Source: CAZPMT01 sp964587655 (GTDB lineage Bacteria; Hydrogenedentota; Hydrogenedentia; Hydrogenedentales; SLHB01). Taken from it: a stretch of DNA of 40,299 nt. The notes beneath the pieces are model-generated. The model was not told where the DNA came from. It saw only the letters and a list, made by a program, of their open reading frames with translations, and ran no database searches. The stretch is taken from contig CAZPMT010000040.1 of NCBI GenBank assembly GCA_964587655.1, positions 1 to 40,299 on the forward strand. Reading direction: 5' to 3'. This document shows, in pieces, positions 8,370-16,115 of this stretch. A program made the translations under genes and the position numbers. How positions within the stretch are numbered: the first letter of the stretch is position 1; every line of letters begins with the position of its first letter.

Positions 8370-8398
8370 CACAGTTTGTCAAGACACGACAAACTGTG
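8370..8398. repeat. 29-bp palindrome, copy 1 (CACAGTTTGTC-N7-GACAAACTGTG)
   Basis: Perfect 11-bp arms at 8370-8380 and 8388-8398 with loop AAGACAC. It ends 6 bp before the iolD ribosome site, so it could act as an operator or as an RNA hairpin controlling iolD, or it may simply be a dispersed repeat. Confidence 0.85.
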
Positions 8399-8418
8399 AG
8401 GTGGAAGGGAGATCCGGC

Positions 8419-10302
8419 ATGTCAACACGACGATTGACGATGGCGCAAGCGGTAGTCTTGTTCTTGAAAAACCAGTACGTGGAACGGGACGGATTCGAGC
8501 AGCCATTCTTCGCGGGGTGCTTCGGGATCTTTGGACATGGGGTCATCGGGGGTATCGGACAGGCCTTGCAGCAGTATCAGGATTTCCGCTACCGCCAGAC
8601 GCGCAACGAGCAGGCGATGGTTCATACCGCGATCGCGTACGCGAAGGTCAAGAATCGAATGCAGACGTTCGCATGCATTTCGTCGATAGGGCCCGGGGCG
8701 ACGAACATGGTCACGGGCGCCGCTACGGCAACCGTGAACCGTCTGCCGGTGCTGCTGCTTCCCGGCGATATCTTCGCGCGGCGCAACGTGGCGCCAGTGC
8801 TGCAACAACTCGAATCGGAACACAGCCAGGACGTGTCGGTTAACGACTCATTCAAGTCCGTGACGCGGTATTGGGATCGCATCAACCGGCCGGACCAGAT
8901 TATCACGTCGTTGCCGGAGGCGATGCGCGTACTGATTAGTCCGGCGGACACCGGGGCCGTGGCGCTATGCCTTCCGCAGGACGTCCAGGCCGAGGCGTGG
9001 GATTATCCCGAGGAGTTGTTCGAGAAACGCGTATGGCGCGTCCCGAGGAACCGTCCGGATCGCGACGCTGTGCAGCGGGCCGCGGAATTGATCCGCGAGA
9101 GCCGCCGCCCGTTGATCGTCGCCGGAGGCGGCCTCCACTATAGCGATGCGACGCAGATCTTCCGTCACTTCGTCGAAGAGACGGGGATACCCGTCGGCGA
9201 GACGATGGCGGGCAAGGGGGCCATGAATTATGACCACGCATTGAACCTCGGCGCCATCGGGGTCACGGGAACCCTGGCCGCGAACCGCATCGCGCGCGAG
9301 GCCGACCTGGTCATCGGGGTCGGCACGCGGTATAGCGATTTCACGACGTGCAGCAAGACCGCGTTTCAGAATCCGGACGTACGCTTCATCAACGTCAACG
9401 TGGCCGAGTTCGATGCATTCAAGCACAGCGGCATGCCGCTGACGGGCGATGCGCGCGCGACGATCGGCGAGTTGCTTCAACACCTTGAGGACTACGCGGT
9501 CGATCCGTCTTACCGCGAAGAGGCCGCGCGGTTGCACGACGAGTGGGAAGCGGAAGTATCTCGCATCTACGCCATCCGAAACACACCCCTGCCGAGCCAG
9601 GGCGAACTCATCGGCGCGGTGAATGAGCTCGGTTCGCCAGAGGGCATCATGGTATGCGCGGCGGGGAGCCTTCCCGGCGACTTGCACAAGCTGTGGAGGT
9701 CGCGGCATCCTAAGAACTATCACCTGGAATACGGCTACAGTTGCATGGGCTACGAGATCGCCGGCGGGCTCGGCGCGAAAATGGCCGCGCCGGATCGCAA
9801 CGTCTACGTCATGGTCGGCGACGGCAGCTATCTGATGCTGGCGAACGAGATCGTCACGTCGATCCAGGAAGGGCGGAAGCTCATCATCGTGATTCTGGAC
9901 AGCCAGGGCTATAACAGCATCGGTAACCTGAGCCGGGGTCTCGGACAGAAAGGCTTCGCGACGCGCTTCGTTTTCCCAAAGGACGGCGTGCTGCCGGGAG
10001 ACGATGCGGGCCTTGACGTGGAGCCGCTGCCGGTGGACCTCGCGGCGAACGCGCGGAGTCTCGGAGCGATCGTATTCGACTGCAAAACCTACGATGATTT
10101 TGCGAAGGCCGTCAGAGAGGCCGAAAAGACCGACCGCACGACGGTGATCCACACGCACGTGGATCGCTACGTCGGCGTGCCGGGGTACGACAGTTGGTGG
10201 GACGTGCACGTGGCCGAGGTCAGCGAGATGGACAGCGTCCGCGAGGCGCGGAAGAACTGGGAAATCATGCGCGCCAAAGAACGCTTCTTCTTGAAGGGAT
10301 AG
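8419..10302 (+). CDS. iolD: 3D-(3,5/4)-trihydroxycyclohexane-1,2-dione hydrolase, IolD type
   Basis: The protein has 627 residues and is a thiamine-diphosphate enzyme of the acetolactate synthase superfamily. In the myo-inositol pathway IolD opens the ring of the dione to 5-deoxy-glucuronate in the cytoplasm. AAGGGAG (8405-8411) fixes the ATG at 8419. The N-terminal Pyr domain has the cofactor-activating Glu64 in TRNEQAMVH. The central domain is VAGGGLHYS through VIGVGTRYSDF. The C-terminal PP domain has MVGDGSYLMLANEI, then DSQGYNSI. The segment HPKNYHLEYGYSCMGYEI is what I recognise as IolD-like rather than IlvB-like. Next should come an ALDH gene 2 bp downstream, and a 32-codon stub of it is indeed there, but the intact copy is 6.5 kb away beyond the RHS block. 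Regulation may involve the palindrome at 8370-8398. Confidence 0.88.
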   Translation: MSTRRLTMAQAVVLFLKNQYVERDGFEQPFFAGCFGIFGHGVIGGIGQALQQYQDFRYRQTRNEQAMVHTAIAYAKVKNRMQTFACISSIGPGATNMVTGAATATVNRLPVLLLPGDIFARRNVAPVLQQLESEHSQDVSVNDSFKSVTRYWDRINRPDQIITSLPEAMRVLISPADTGAVALCLPQDVQAEAWDYPEELFEKRVWRVPRNRPDRDAVQRAAELIRESRRPLIVAGGGLHYSDATQIFRHFVEETGIPVGETMAGKGAMNYDHALNLGAIGVTGTLAANRIAREADLVIGVGTRYSDFTTCSKTAFQNPDVRFINVNVAEFDAFKHSGMPLTGDARATIGELLQHLEDYAVDPSYREEAARLHDEWEAEVSRIYAIRNTPLPSQGELIGAVNELGSPEGIMVCAAGSLPGDLHKLWRSRHPKNYHLEYGYSCMGYEIAGGLGAKMAAPDRNVYVMVGDGSYLMLANEIVTSIQEGRKLIIVILDSQGYNSIGNLSRGLGQKGFATRFVFPKDGVLPGDDAGLDVEPLPVDLAANARSLGAIVFDCKTYDDFAKAVREAEKTDRTTVIHTHVDRYVGVPGYDSWWDVHVAEVSEMDSVREARKNWEIMRAKERFFLKG

Positions 10303-10390
10303 TGATGGACGCCGCGGGTGTTCTGTTGAATTACATTGACGGGAAATGGTCCCGCTCGAACGCGGCGGCAAGCATTGAGGCGCCGAACCC
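10293..10390. repeat. Left copy of 98-bp direct repeat flanking the RHS block
   Basis: It runs from GAAGGG (ribosome site of iolA) through the first codons of iolA to AACCC, and corresponds to 16853-16950 with about nine mismatches by my hand alignment. Homology to the intact iolA stops abruptly after AACCC, where the inserted DNA begins. Confidence 0.88.
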
Positions 10391-10403
10391 CGGGAACAAG
10401 TAG
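10305..10403 (+). pseudogene. Truncated 5' stub of iolA (methylmalonate-semialdehyde dehydrogenase)
   Basis: It encodes MDAAGVLLNYIDGKWSRSN and 13 more residues before a TAG at 10401-10403. The first 28 or so codons are nearly identical to the start of the intact ALDH gene at 16865, differing at Asp5 (Gly here) and in a few residues near the breakpoint. After codons for Asn-Pro the sequence changes to the leader of the RHS cassette, which supplies the stop. It keeps the 2-bp spacing to the iolD stop expected of the original operon, so this is probably the ancestral position of the ALDH start. It lacks all catalytic parts and cannot be a functional enzyme. A translated 32-residue peptide is possible but has no evident role. 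Confidence 0.85.
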
Positions 10404-10450
10404 GGACAGTAACCAGTTTTTGCAAGACCTATTCACACACGAACTAGGTC
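10398..10450. repeat. RHS cassette leader repeat, copy 1, with hairpin
   Basis: AAGTAGGGACAGTAACCAG plus five T (10398-10421) is followed by an inverted repeat GACCTA (10426-10431) and TAGGTC (10445-10450) with a 13-nt loop. The same arrangement stands before module 3 with only a few changes, and 7 bp later the GTG start of the RHS frame follows. It may be a recombination or mobilisation site. Confidence 0.75.
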
Positions 10451-10456
10451 AGCACG

Positions 10457-12454
10457 GTGACGGCGCCATCGAGCAAGACTTGGGATTATGACTATAACGC
10501 CTTGGGGCAGGTGACGGCGGTGTCGATCCCTAACGGGATGGCGACGGCTTACGGCTATGACAACCGGAATCGGATGACGAAGCTCGATCACAAGTATGGG
10601 GCGACGGTCCTGGACGGGTACGCCTATGCGCTGGATGCCAGCGGAGGCATCACGCGGGTGACGGATCAGAACAGCGAGTATTGGGACTACACGTATGATG
10701 GGCGACAGCGGCTCGTCACTGCCGTGCGGAATAACAGCGGGGCTGCCATCGCGGCGGCGTATCGCTACACGTATGACGCGGGTGACAACCTCGTGACGAA
10801 GGTCGAGCCGTTCAAGGATGATTTCAACGACGGGGACTATACGGGGTGGACGGTGTCGACGGGCACGTGGGACGCCTCGAACCATTACCTGACTTGCAGC
10901 ACGTCCTTGGGCGGCATCTACAAGAGTTATACGTATAGTTCCTCCGCGGACGCTGACCTCTGGTTCTCGTATTACGACGGGGACACATCGAGTACGTCGT
11001 ACTATATGAAGGTTTATCTCCGGGATTATCTTGATCACGTGCGCCTGGAGATCTACAGTAACCAGATGGCGCTTAAGGAATACGACTATAGCGCCGGGAC
11101 CACGACCACGCTGGCGACTAGCAATGCAACGTCGACGCAGAATACGTGGTATGATGTTTACGTGAGATGCAACGGGGCGAACATCACGGTATACCGTGCG
11201 GAGCGCGGAAGTGGCAGCGAGATGACGCAGATGCTGAGCACGTCAAGTTCGGCTGTGCGTGCCAGTGGCTTCTTGAGGCTGATGACATATGGCTCATTCC
11301 GATTCGAGGATTTGAGAATGGCCTCCGATGTCCTGAGCACAACGACGACGTATGCGTACAATACCGCGGACGAGTTGACGTCGAGCGCGGTGGGCGGTGC
11401 GAGCACGTCGTATTCGTATGATTATTGGGGTCGGATGATCACGAAGAACCAGCAGTCCGGCGCGCACACTGCGACGTACGCGTACCGGTACGACTCGAAA
11501 CTCTGCACGGTGACGAGTTCAATACCCGACGAGAGCAACGTGACGAACAATTACGACGGCGAGGGCAAGCTCCGTTCGATCACGACGGGCGGCGCGACAA
11601 AGAAGCTCCGGTGGGATGCCGGTTTCCACCCGATCAACCTCGAGGACGCCAACGGCAACCTGACTACGACGTTCGTTCATGACCCGGCGCGAGAGGCAGC
11701 CGGTTCCGTGCTCGCGGCGCACGTCGGCAGCGACCCGGGTTCCGGCGGCACGTGGGCGTACCTGAGCCAGGACCACCTCGGCTCGACGCGCCACCTCCGT
11801 GGCCAGGATCGCGCCTCGCTTGGCACTTACGAGTACACCCCCTACGGCGACCCATACATCGCCACCGGCATGGACCTCCCCCAGGAATTCACCGGCCACT
11901 GGCAAATTCCGCAAGCCGGACTCTACTACGCCCCGTACCGGATGTATGTCCCGGCAATTGCCCGCTGGATGACGCGGGATCCCCTCGGGATGGTGGACGG
12001 GCCGAATGTGTACGGCTATGTTAGAGGAAATCCCATCATGCGATTCGACCCGGACGGGCGCATCGGCCCATTTGCCCTATGCGTGGCTGGCGCTGCTCTC
12101 GGGCTTATGGGCACCATAATACCCGCAGTGATACGCAATGGACTGGGAGGGCTTGGTTGTTATGATTGGTGCAGTGCAGCAGTCAGCGCAGTTGCTGGAT
12201 GCGCAAGCAGCCTGCTACCATTTAAGACATATGGCGGGAAGGCAGTACAACGCCTTGGAAGCGCGCTGGGGCCATTCCTGCGAACGCTTCCTGGCGGCGG
12301 CCGTCTTATTAACATGATCAAGGATGTAGTTGATTGGTTTTACGAACTAACCGTTCTGAAGCGAATAGGTTTCACTGTCGGCGTCGGTGGCGGCATCTAT
12401 GGTGCTGGGGGTTCCGCCTGCAACGCGTTGTGCGGGCACAACGCCTCGCCGTGA
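10457..12454 (+). CDS. RHS/YD-repeat protein, 5'-truncated, with hydrophobic C-terminal tip (cassette 1)
   Basis: The protein has 665 residues from GTG 10457, with only a weak AGGT 7 bases upstream. YD repeats appear at once (WDYDYNALGQVTAVSIPNG, YDNRNRMTKLDHKYG, YTYDGRQRLVTAVRN). A jelly-roll, lectin-like insert begins at DDFNDGDYTGWTVSTGTWDA (about residues 120-285), and YD repeats then resume (YAYNTADELTSS, YDYWGRMITKN). The RHS core closure is YTPYGDPYIATG, YYAPYRMYVPAIARWMTRDP, LGMVDGPNVYGY. From about residue 535 the unique tip is hydrophobic and Gly/Ala-rich (LCVAGAALGLMGTIIPAV, GFTVGVGGGIYGAGGSA), which suggests a membrane-acting toxin. There is no signal peptide and no N-terminal half of the RHS cage, so it is an orphan module or a donor of tips. 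The gene 62 bp downstream is the likely immunity gene. Confidence 0.85.
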   Translation: MTAPSSKTWDYDYNALGQVTAVSIPNGMATAYGYDNRNRMTKLDHKYGATVLDGYAYALDASGGITRVTDQNSEYWDYTYDGRQRLVTAVRNNSGAAIAAAYRYTYDAGDNLVTKVEPFKDDFNDGDYTGWTVSTGTWDASNHYLTCSTSLGGIYKSYTYSSSADADLWFSYYDGDTSSTSYYMKVYLRDYLDHVRLEIYSNQMALKEYDYSAGTTTTLATSNATSTQNTWYDVYVRCNGANITVYRAERGSGSEMTQMLSTSSSAVRASGFLRLMTYGSFRFEDLRMASDVLSTTTTYAYNTADELTSSAVGGASTSYSYDYWGRMITKNQQSGAHTATYAYRYDSKLCTVTSSIPDESNVTNNYDGEGKLRSITTGGATKKLRWDAGFHPINLEDANGNLTTTFVHDPAREAAGSVLAAHVGSDPGSGGTWAYLSQDHLGSTRHLRGQDRASLGTYEYTPYGDPYIATGMDLPQEFTGHWQIPQAGLYYAPYRMYVPAIARWMTRDPLGMVDGPNVYGYVRGNPIMRFDPDGRIGPFALCVAGAALGLMGTIIPAVIRNGLGGLGCYDWCSAAVSAVAGCASSLLPFKTYGGKAVQRLGSALGPFLRTLPGGGRLINMIKDVVDWFYELTVLKRIGFTVGVGGGIYGAGGSACNALCGHNASP

Positions 12455-12516
12455 GCACCAACAATAGCTCGCCGCATTAGGAGGAAGTTGGCCTTAGAGG
12501 AGGTGTGTTAGTTAAA

Positions 12517-13371
12517 ATGAAAGACGCATTCATGGATAGCAGAAGGGCCGCTTCGCCTGTGTCAAAGGCATGGAATGAAACAACAATATCTGGACTGTTC
12601 GTATCCGTGGTTGTTCCTCTTTACTTTCTAGTCATTTCATGGCTCCTAGTCATCTACGTTGTGCCACTCTATCCACCTGGCATAGTTGAACTGGTAAGTA
12701 TATTACCAATGCTGCTATGTGTAGCTCTCTTCGCCTACCTCCTAAACGATCTCGTCCTGAAGAAGATAAGCGTGGTAGTTACGGAGTTCGGCGTCTATCG
12801 ATCCACGCATTTCGGCGCGCGAATTGGGATTGAATGGTCCAAAGTCAAACGGGTTACGCTTGGGGAGACATGGTGCGTCAGAGACGAAGCGGTTAGCCTG
12901 ATGCTAGAGCCGCCTCAGGTAGTAGTCGCCGCCGATGACAAGGAGCTAGCTTTTCATCGCTGTCTTTTCTACGATGATTACTCCTTGTTACTGTTTCTTA
13001 GGAAACATGTTCCTGAAGGGATTATCATCGATTCAACACTTTGGGACCCCTATATAAGTCGGGAGTCCCCGCCGGATACACTAGATGAAAACCATCGTAG
13101 CGTCTACCGGCACACTAGGAAATATCGTATGTGGCGGGACATACTAGGATTTGCCGGATCGTGTGTGCTTCTCGCCAGTTGTCTTGCACTAGTTTGGATT
13201 GTGCCCCTCCCTCGCTCTCGGGGCGGTGATTTCTGTAGGAACCTGGGGGTTGTGGTATCCGGTCCTGTTTTTCTGCTAATCCTCGTGTTTATGAGTGCGA
13301 TCATTCGACGGCTGGTGTGGAACAGGGTAAGACAAGAACATCCCGGAAATCCCAGACAGGCTACGAATTAG
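12517..13371 (+). CDS. Membrane protein, candidate immunity protein for RHS cassette 1
   Basis: The protein has 284 residues. AGGAGG (12498-12503) lies 13 bases before ATG 12517; the GTG at 12505 is too close to it. At least two hydrophobic helices occur near the N-terminus (LFVSVVVPLYFLVISWLLVI; LVSILPMLLCVALFAYLL). A soluble middle part resembles a bacterial PH-like fold (VVVTEFGVYRSTHFGARIGI, then WSKVKRVTLGE), and two further helices lie at the C-terminus (GFAGSCVLLASCLALVWIV; VVSGPVFLLILVFMSAII). The DNA is visibly more AT-rich than the RHS core before it. I know of no named family for the whole protein. The position directly after an RHS tip, where immunity genes lie, and the hydrophobic tip of that RHS protein make a membrane-resident immunity role the best inference. 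It could instead be an unrelated passenger. Confidence 0.7.
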   Translation: MKDAFMDSRRAASPVSKAWNETTISGLFVSVVVPLYFLVISWLLVIYVVPLYPPGIVELVSILPMLLCVALFAYLLNDLVLKKISVVVTEFGVYRSTHFGARIGIEWSKVKRVTLGETWCVRDEAVSLMLEPPQVVVAADDKELAFHRCLFYDDYSLLLFLRKHVPEGIIIDSTLWDPYISRESPPDTLDENHRSVYRHTRKYRMWRDILGFAGSCVLLASCLALVWIVPLPRSRGGDFCRNLGVVVSGPVFLLILVFMSAIIRRLVWNRVRQEHPGNPRQATN

Positions 13372-13420
13372 TGCTTGTCCTTCCCGAAAATCCGTCCGGC
13401 TCTAAAAAAAGAAAAAGTAG

Positions 13421-13447
13421 AAAAAGTAGGGACAGTAACCACTTTTT
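13421..13447. repeat. RHS cassette leader repeat, copy 2
   Basis: AAGTAGGGACAGTAACCAC plus five T (13424-13447) matches the leaders at 10398 and 16056. Here AAAAAGT (13421-13427) and ACTTTTT (13441-13447) make 7-bp arms around a 13-nt loop. The GACCTA/TAGGTC hairpin of the other two copies is missing, in keeping with the shorter 5' end of module 2. Confidence 0.7.
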
Positions 13448-13471
13448 GAGCGATGTGCATGCGTTGCCCGA

Positions 13472-15277
13472 TTGGTATTGCTACACAATATCGACGCGCG
13501 GTATGCGCATACATGCGACGCGGGAGACAACCTGGTGACGAAGGTCGAGCCGTTCAAGGATGATTTCAACGACGGTGACTATACGGGGTGGACGGTGTCG
13601 ACCGGCACGTGGGACGCGTCCAACCATTACCTGACTTGCAGCACGTCCTTGGGCGGCATCTACAAGAGTTATTCGTATAGTTCCTCCGCGGACGCTGACC
13701 TTTGGTTCTCGTACTACGACGGGGACACATCGGGTACATCGTACTATATGAAGGTTTATCTCCGGGATTCCTTTGACAACGTTCGCCTGGAGATCTACAG
13801 TAACCAGATGGCGCTTAAGGAATATGACTATAGCGCCGGGACCACAACCACGCTGGCGACAAGCAATGCAACGTCAGCGCAGAATACGTGGTATGATGTA
13901 TACGTGAGATGCGACGGAGCGAATATACAAGTGTATCGCGCGCAACGCGGTAGCGGCAGCGAGATGACGCAGGTGCTGAGCACGTCAAGTTCGGCTGTGA
14001 ATGCCAGTGGCTTCTTGAGGCTGATGACATATGGCTCATTCCGATTCGAGGATTTGAGAATGGCCTCGGATGTCATGAGCGCAACAACGACGTATGCGTA
14101 CAATACCGCGGACGAGTTGACGTCGAGCGCGGTCGGCGGTGCGAGCACGTCGTATTCGTACGATTATTGGGGCCGGATGCTCACGAAGAACCAGCAGTCC
14201 GGCGCGCACACCGCGACATACGGCTACCGGTACGACTCGAAGCTGTGTACGGTGACGAGTTCAATACCCGACGAGAGCAACGTGACGAACCAGTACGACG
14301 GCGCGGGCAAGCTCCGTTCGATCACGACCGGCGGCGCGACAAAGAAGCTCCGGTGGGACGCCGGTTTCCACCCAATCAACCTCGAGGACGCCAACGGCAA
14401 CCTGACCACGACGTTCGTCCACGACCCGGACCGTGAGGCCGCCGGTTCCGTGCTCGCGGCGCACGTGGGCAGCGACCCCGCTTCCGGCGGGACATGGGCG
14501 TACCTGAGCCAAGACCACCTCGGCTCGACACGCCATCTCCGCGGCCAGGACCGCGCCTCGCTCGGGACTTACGAATACACGCCCTACGGCGACCCGTACA
14601 TCGCCACCGGCATGGACCTCCCCCAGAAGTTCACTGGCCACTGGCAGATCCCGCAGGCCGGACTCTACTACGCCCCGTACCGCATGTACAGCCCCTCCGC
14701 CGCCCGTTGGTTGAGCAGAGATCCCCTCGGGATGGTCGATGGACCGAATGTGTATGGGTATGCGGAGAGCAATCCAACCGACGGTGGTGATCCGCTGGGA
14801 CTAGTAAAGAGTCCTGGGTGTGAAGATAGGGCTCGGAATGTACTCTATGACATAGAGGATACATTGGCATCTATGGACGCCTACACTTTCACTGCTGACA
14901 AGGTATACGGGAATAAGAAGAAAGGCAAAGTTAAGACTTTCACAGTGACGGTACACGGGGATACTTCCACCACTGTAGGCAGCACAACGGTGAAGCACGG
15001 TGGTGCGCTCATGGCTTTGCCTTTCATCGTCGGTTACAGCATAGACATAAAGAAGATCAGGATTAGGAAGAGTGCGTGTGCCCTGGGTGACGATAAGTTT
15101 AAGTGTCTCGTCGCGCATGAAGCAGGACATGCCATCCGTGACTTCAGCAGGGCGAAGTACATGTTTTCAGGAATGTTCGGAGGAGACTTCTGGAAGAGCG
15201 AGGAAGATCTGGCCGACACGTTTGCGCGTGGCTTATATGGCTGTCCATCCTCAAATGATCGGCCTTTCGTGGAGTAG
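13472..15277 (+). CDS. RHS/YD-repeat protein, 5'-truncated, with HEAGH zinc-peptidase tip (cassette 2)
   Basis: The frame runs from a doubtful TTG at 13472. RHS similarity begins at TCDAGDNLVTKVEPFKDD (about 13511), so the first 14 residues may be junction sequence. It matches module 1 almost residue for residue through the lectin-like insert, the YD repeats and the core closure (MYSPSAARWLSRDPLGMVDG). The tip, about residues 448-601, is unique. HEAGH at 549-553 is a zinc-binding HEXXH site, and the later E578-D-L-A-D582 fits the ExxxD third-ligand motif of gluzincin-like peptidases. The toxin is therefore probably a zinc metallopeptidase. Paired cysteines before the motif (RKSACALG, KFKCLVAHEAGH) suggest an oxidising compartment. 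A lipoprotein gene starts 13 bp after the stop and is the natural immunity candidate. There is no signal peptide. Confidence 0.87.
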   Translation: MVLLHNIDARYAHTCDAGDNLVTKVEPFKDDFNDGDYTGWTVSTGTWDASNHYLTCSTSLGGIYKSYSYSSSADADLWFSYYDGDTSGTSYYMKVYLRDSFDNVRLEIYSNQMALKEYDYSAGTTTTLATSNATSAQNTWYDVYVRCDGANIQVYRAQRGSGSEMTQVLSTSSSAVNASGFLRLMTYGSFRFEDLRMASDVMSATTTYAYNTADELTSSAVGGASTSYSYDYWGRMLTKNQQSGAHTATYGYRYDSKLCTVTSSIPDESNVTNQYDGAGKLRSITTGGATKKLRWDAGFHPINLEDANGNLTTTFVHDPDREAAGSVLAAHVGSDPASGGTWAYLSQDHLGSTRHLRGQDRASLGTYEYTPYGDPYIATGMDLPQKFTGHWQIPQAGLYYAPYRMYSPSAARWLSRDPLGMVDGPNVYGYAESNPTDGGDPLGLVKSPGCEDRARNVLYDIEDTLASMDAYTFTADKVYGNKKKGKVKTFTVTVHGDTSTTVGSTTVKHGGALMALPFIVGYSIDIKKIRIRKSACALGDDKFKCLVAHEAGHAIRDFSRAKYMFSGMFGGDFWKSEEDLADTFARGLYGCPSSNDRPFVE

Positions 15278-15290
15278 AAAGGAAGCTTCC

Positions 15291-16016
15291 ATGAAGACGG
15301 TTCTGTTAGTTCCTGCGCAACTTGCCGTGATTTTACTTCTCAGCTCATGTAGTTCGGTGTCTATTTACGGAATTCGCGGGCTTGACGGCGCCGGAACCAC
15401 GGGGTTCATGACAGAGCGGCTTGAGGTCCGGGATATAGACTCTCTCAAGCTTCGGGACGAGGTAGGGCCCATTGGCCCCGTCGGGACTCATACGAGAAAA
15501 GGGGACACTCTCCCGGGCAAGGAAGTTCTTTACGACGGGCTGCGCATTCAGGTGTTCTATCTCTCGGGTTTCGACCATCCCACTGAGGCTTTGATTCATA
15601 TTGAAAACAATGGTGATCGCTCGTATACCGTTCCTCTTATTAGCTTGAAGGAACGTATTGATGTCAAGGCGGAACAGAGTATCTCCGTGGAGGCTCGTCA
15701 CTGCCGATGGGGGCGTTGTTCGACGGCGGAGTTCTCAGATTCCAAGACGGACTTGCCAAAATACAGAAGGTTCCATCATGAGGTCCTCGTTGTAGGTGAC
15801 AAGTATTTTGGATCGCCCGACCGAGTAAACAGAGGTGAGATAAGTATTGAGATAGGTAGTGGACAGGTGATGAAGATTGTACCGAGATTCGAATCACCCC
15901 ATCGCTCGAAACGGGGTACGATCGAGTTCGCTGTTGTCGATAAGGAGTCGACAGAGACGCAGACTCTCACATTTGAATTCTCATTTCACATGACGCGAAG
16001 CACAGGTGTGTATTGA
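15291..16016 (+). CDS. Lipoprotein, candidate immunity protein for RHS cassette 2
   Basis: The protein has 241 residues. AAAGGAAG (15278-15285) fixes ATG 15291. It begins MKTVLLVPAQLAVILLLSSC, a type II signal peptide with lipobox LLSSC (Cys20), so the mature protein is lipid-anchored outside the cytoplasmic membrane. The body is predicted beta-rich (ALIHIENNGDRSYTVPLISL; GTIEFAVVDKES) with two cysteines close together (ARHCRWGRCSTAEF). I recognise no family. The position directly behind the metallopeptidase tip and the matching extracytoplasmic location suggest that it blocks that peptidase in the periplasm. An ordinary surface lipoprotein carried as a passenger is the alternative. Confidence 0.72.
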   Translation: MKTVLLVPAQLAVILLLSSCSSVSIYGIRGLDGAGTTGFMTERLEVRDIDSLKLRDEVGPIGPVGTHTRKGDTLPGKEVLYDGLRIQVFYLSGFDHPTEALIHIENNGDRSYTVPLISLKERIDVKAEQSISVEARHCRWGRCSTAEFSDSKTDLPKYRRFHHEVLVVGDKYFGSPDRVNRGEISIEIGSGQVMKIVPRFESPHRSKRGTIEFAVVDKESTETQTLTFEFSFHMTRSTGVY

Positions 16017-16055
16017 TCGCGCTAATTGGGCTTTCAGAAATACGGAACAAGTAAC

Positions 16056-16109
16056 AAGTAGGGACAGTAACCAGTTTTTGCATGACCTATGTCATACACG
16101 AACTAGGTC
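16056..16109. repeat. RHS cassette leader repeat, copy 3, with hairpin
   Basis: AAGTAGGGACAGTAACCAG plus five T (16056-16079), then GACCTA (16084-16089) and TAGGTC (16104-16109) around a 14-nt loop. It is nearly identical to copy 1 and again stands 7 bp before the GTG of the RHS frame. Confidence 0.75.
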
Positions 16110-16115
16110 AGCACG

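Larger units (their letters stand above)
8024..8418. other. Gene-free spacer between nifU and iolD: hairpins, repeats, possible weak promoter
   Basis: This 395-bp gap holds no gene I can support. From left to right it has a GC hairpin ACCGGC-TTT-GCCGGT (8090-8104), a hexamer-repeat/inverted-repeat block (8141-8254, listed separately), a weak promoter-like pair TTGAAC (8307-8312) and TACGCT (8331-8336) with an 18-bp spacer, and one copy of the 29-bp palindrome (8370-8398) just before the iolD ribosome site. The first two parts look like decayed repetitive DNA rather than regulation. Confidence 0.5.

Noticed and set aside
8024..8418. tRNA or riboswitch in the nifU-iolD gap
   Set aside because: The hairpins there do not assemble into a cloverleaf or any riboswitch fold I recognise.
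8965..10425. Long minus-strand open frame opposite iolD
   Set aside because: The composition is typical of an antisense GC-rich frame; the plus strand carries all IolD motifs and a ribosome site.
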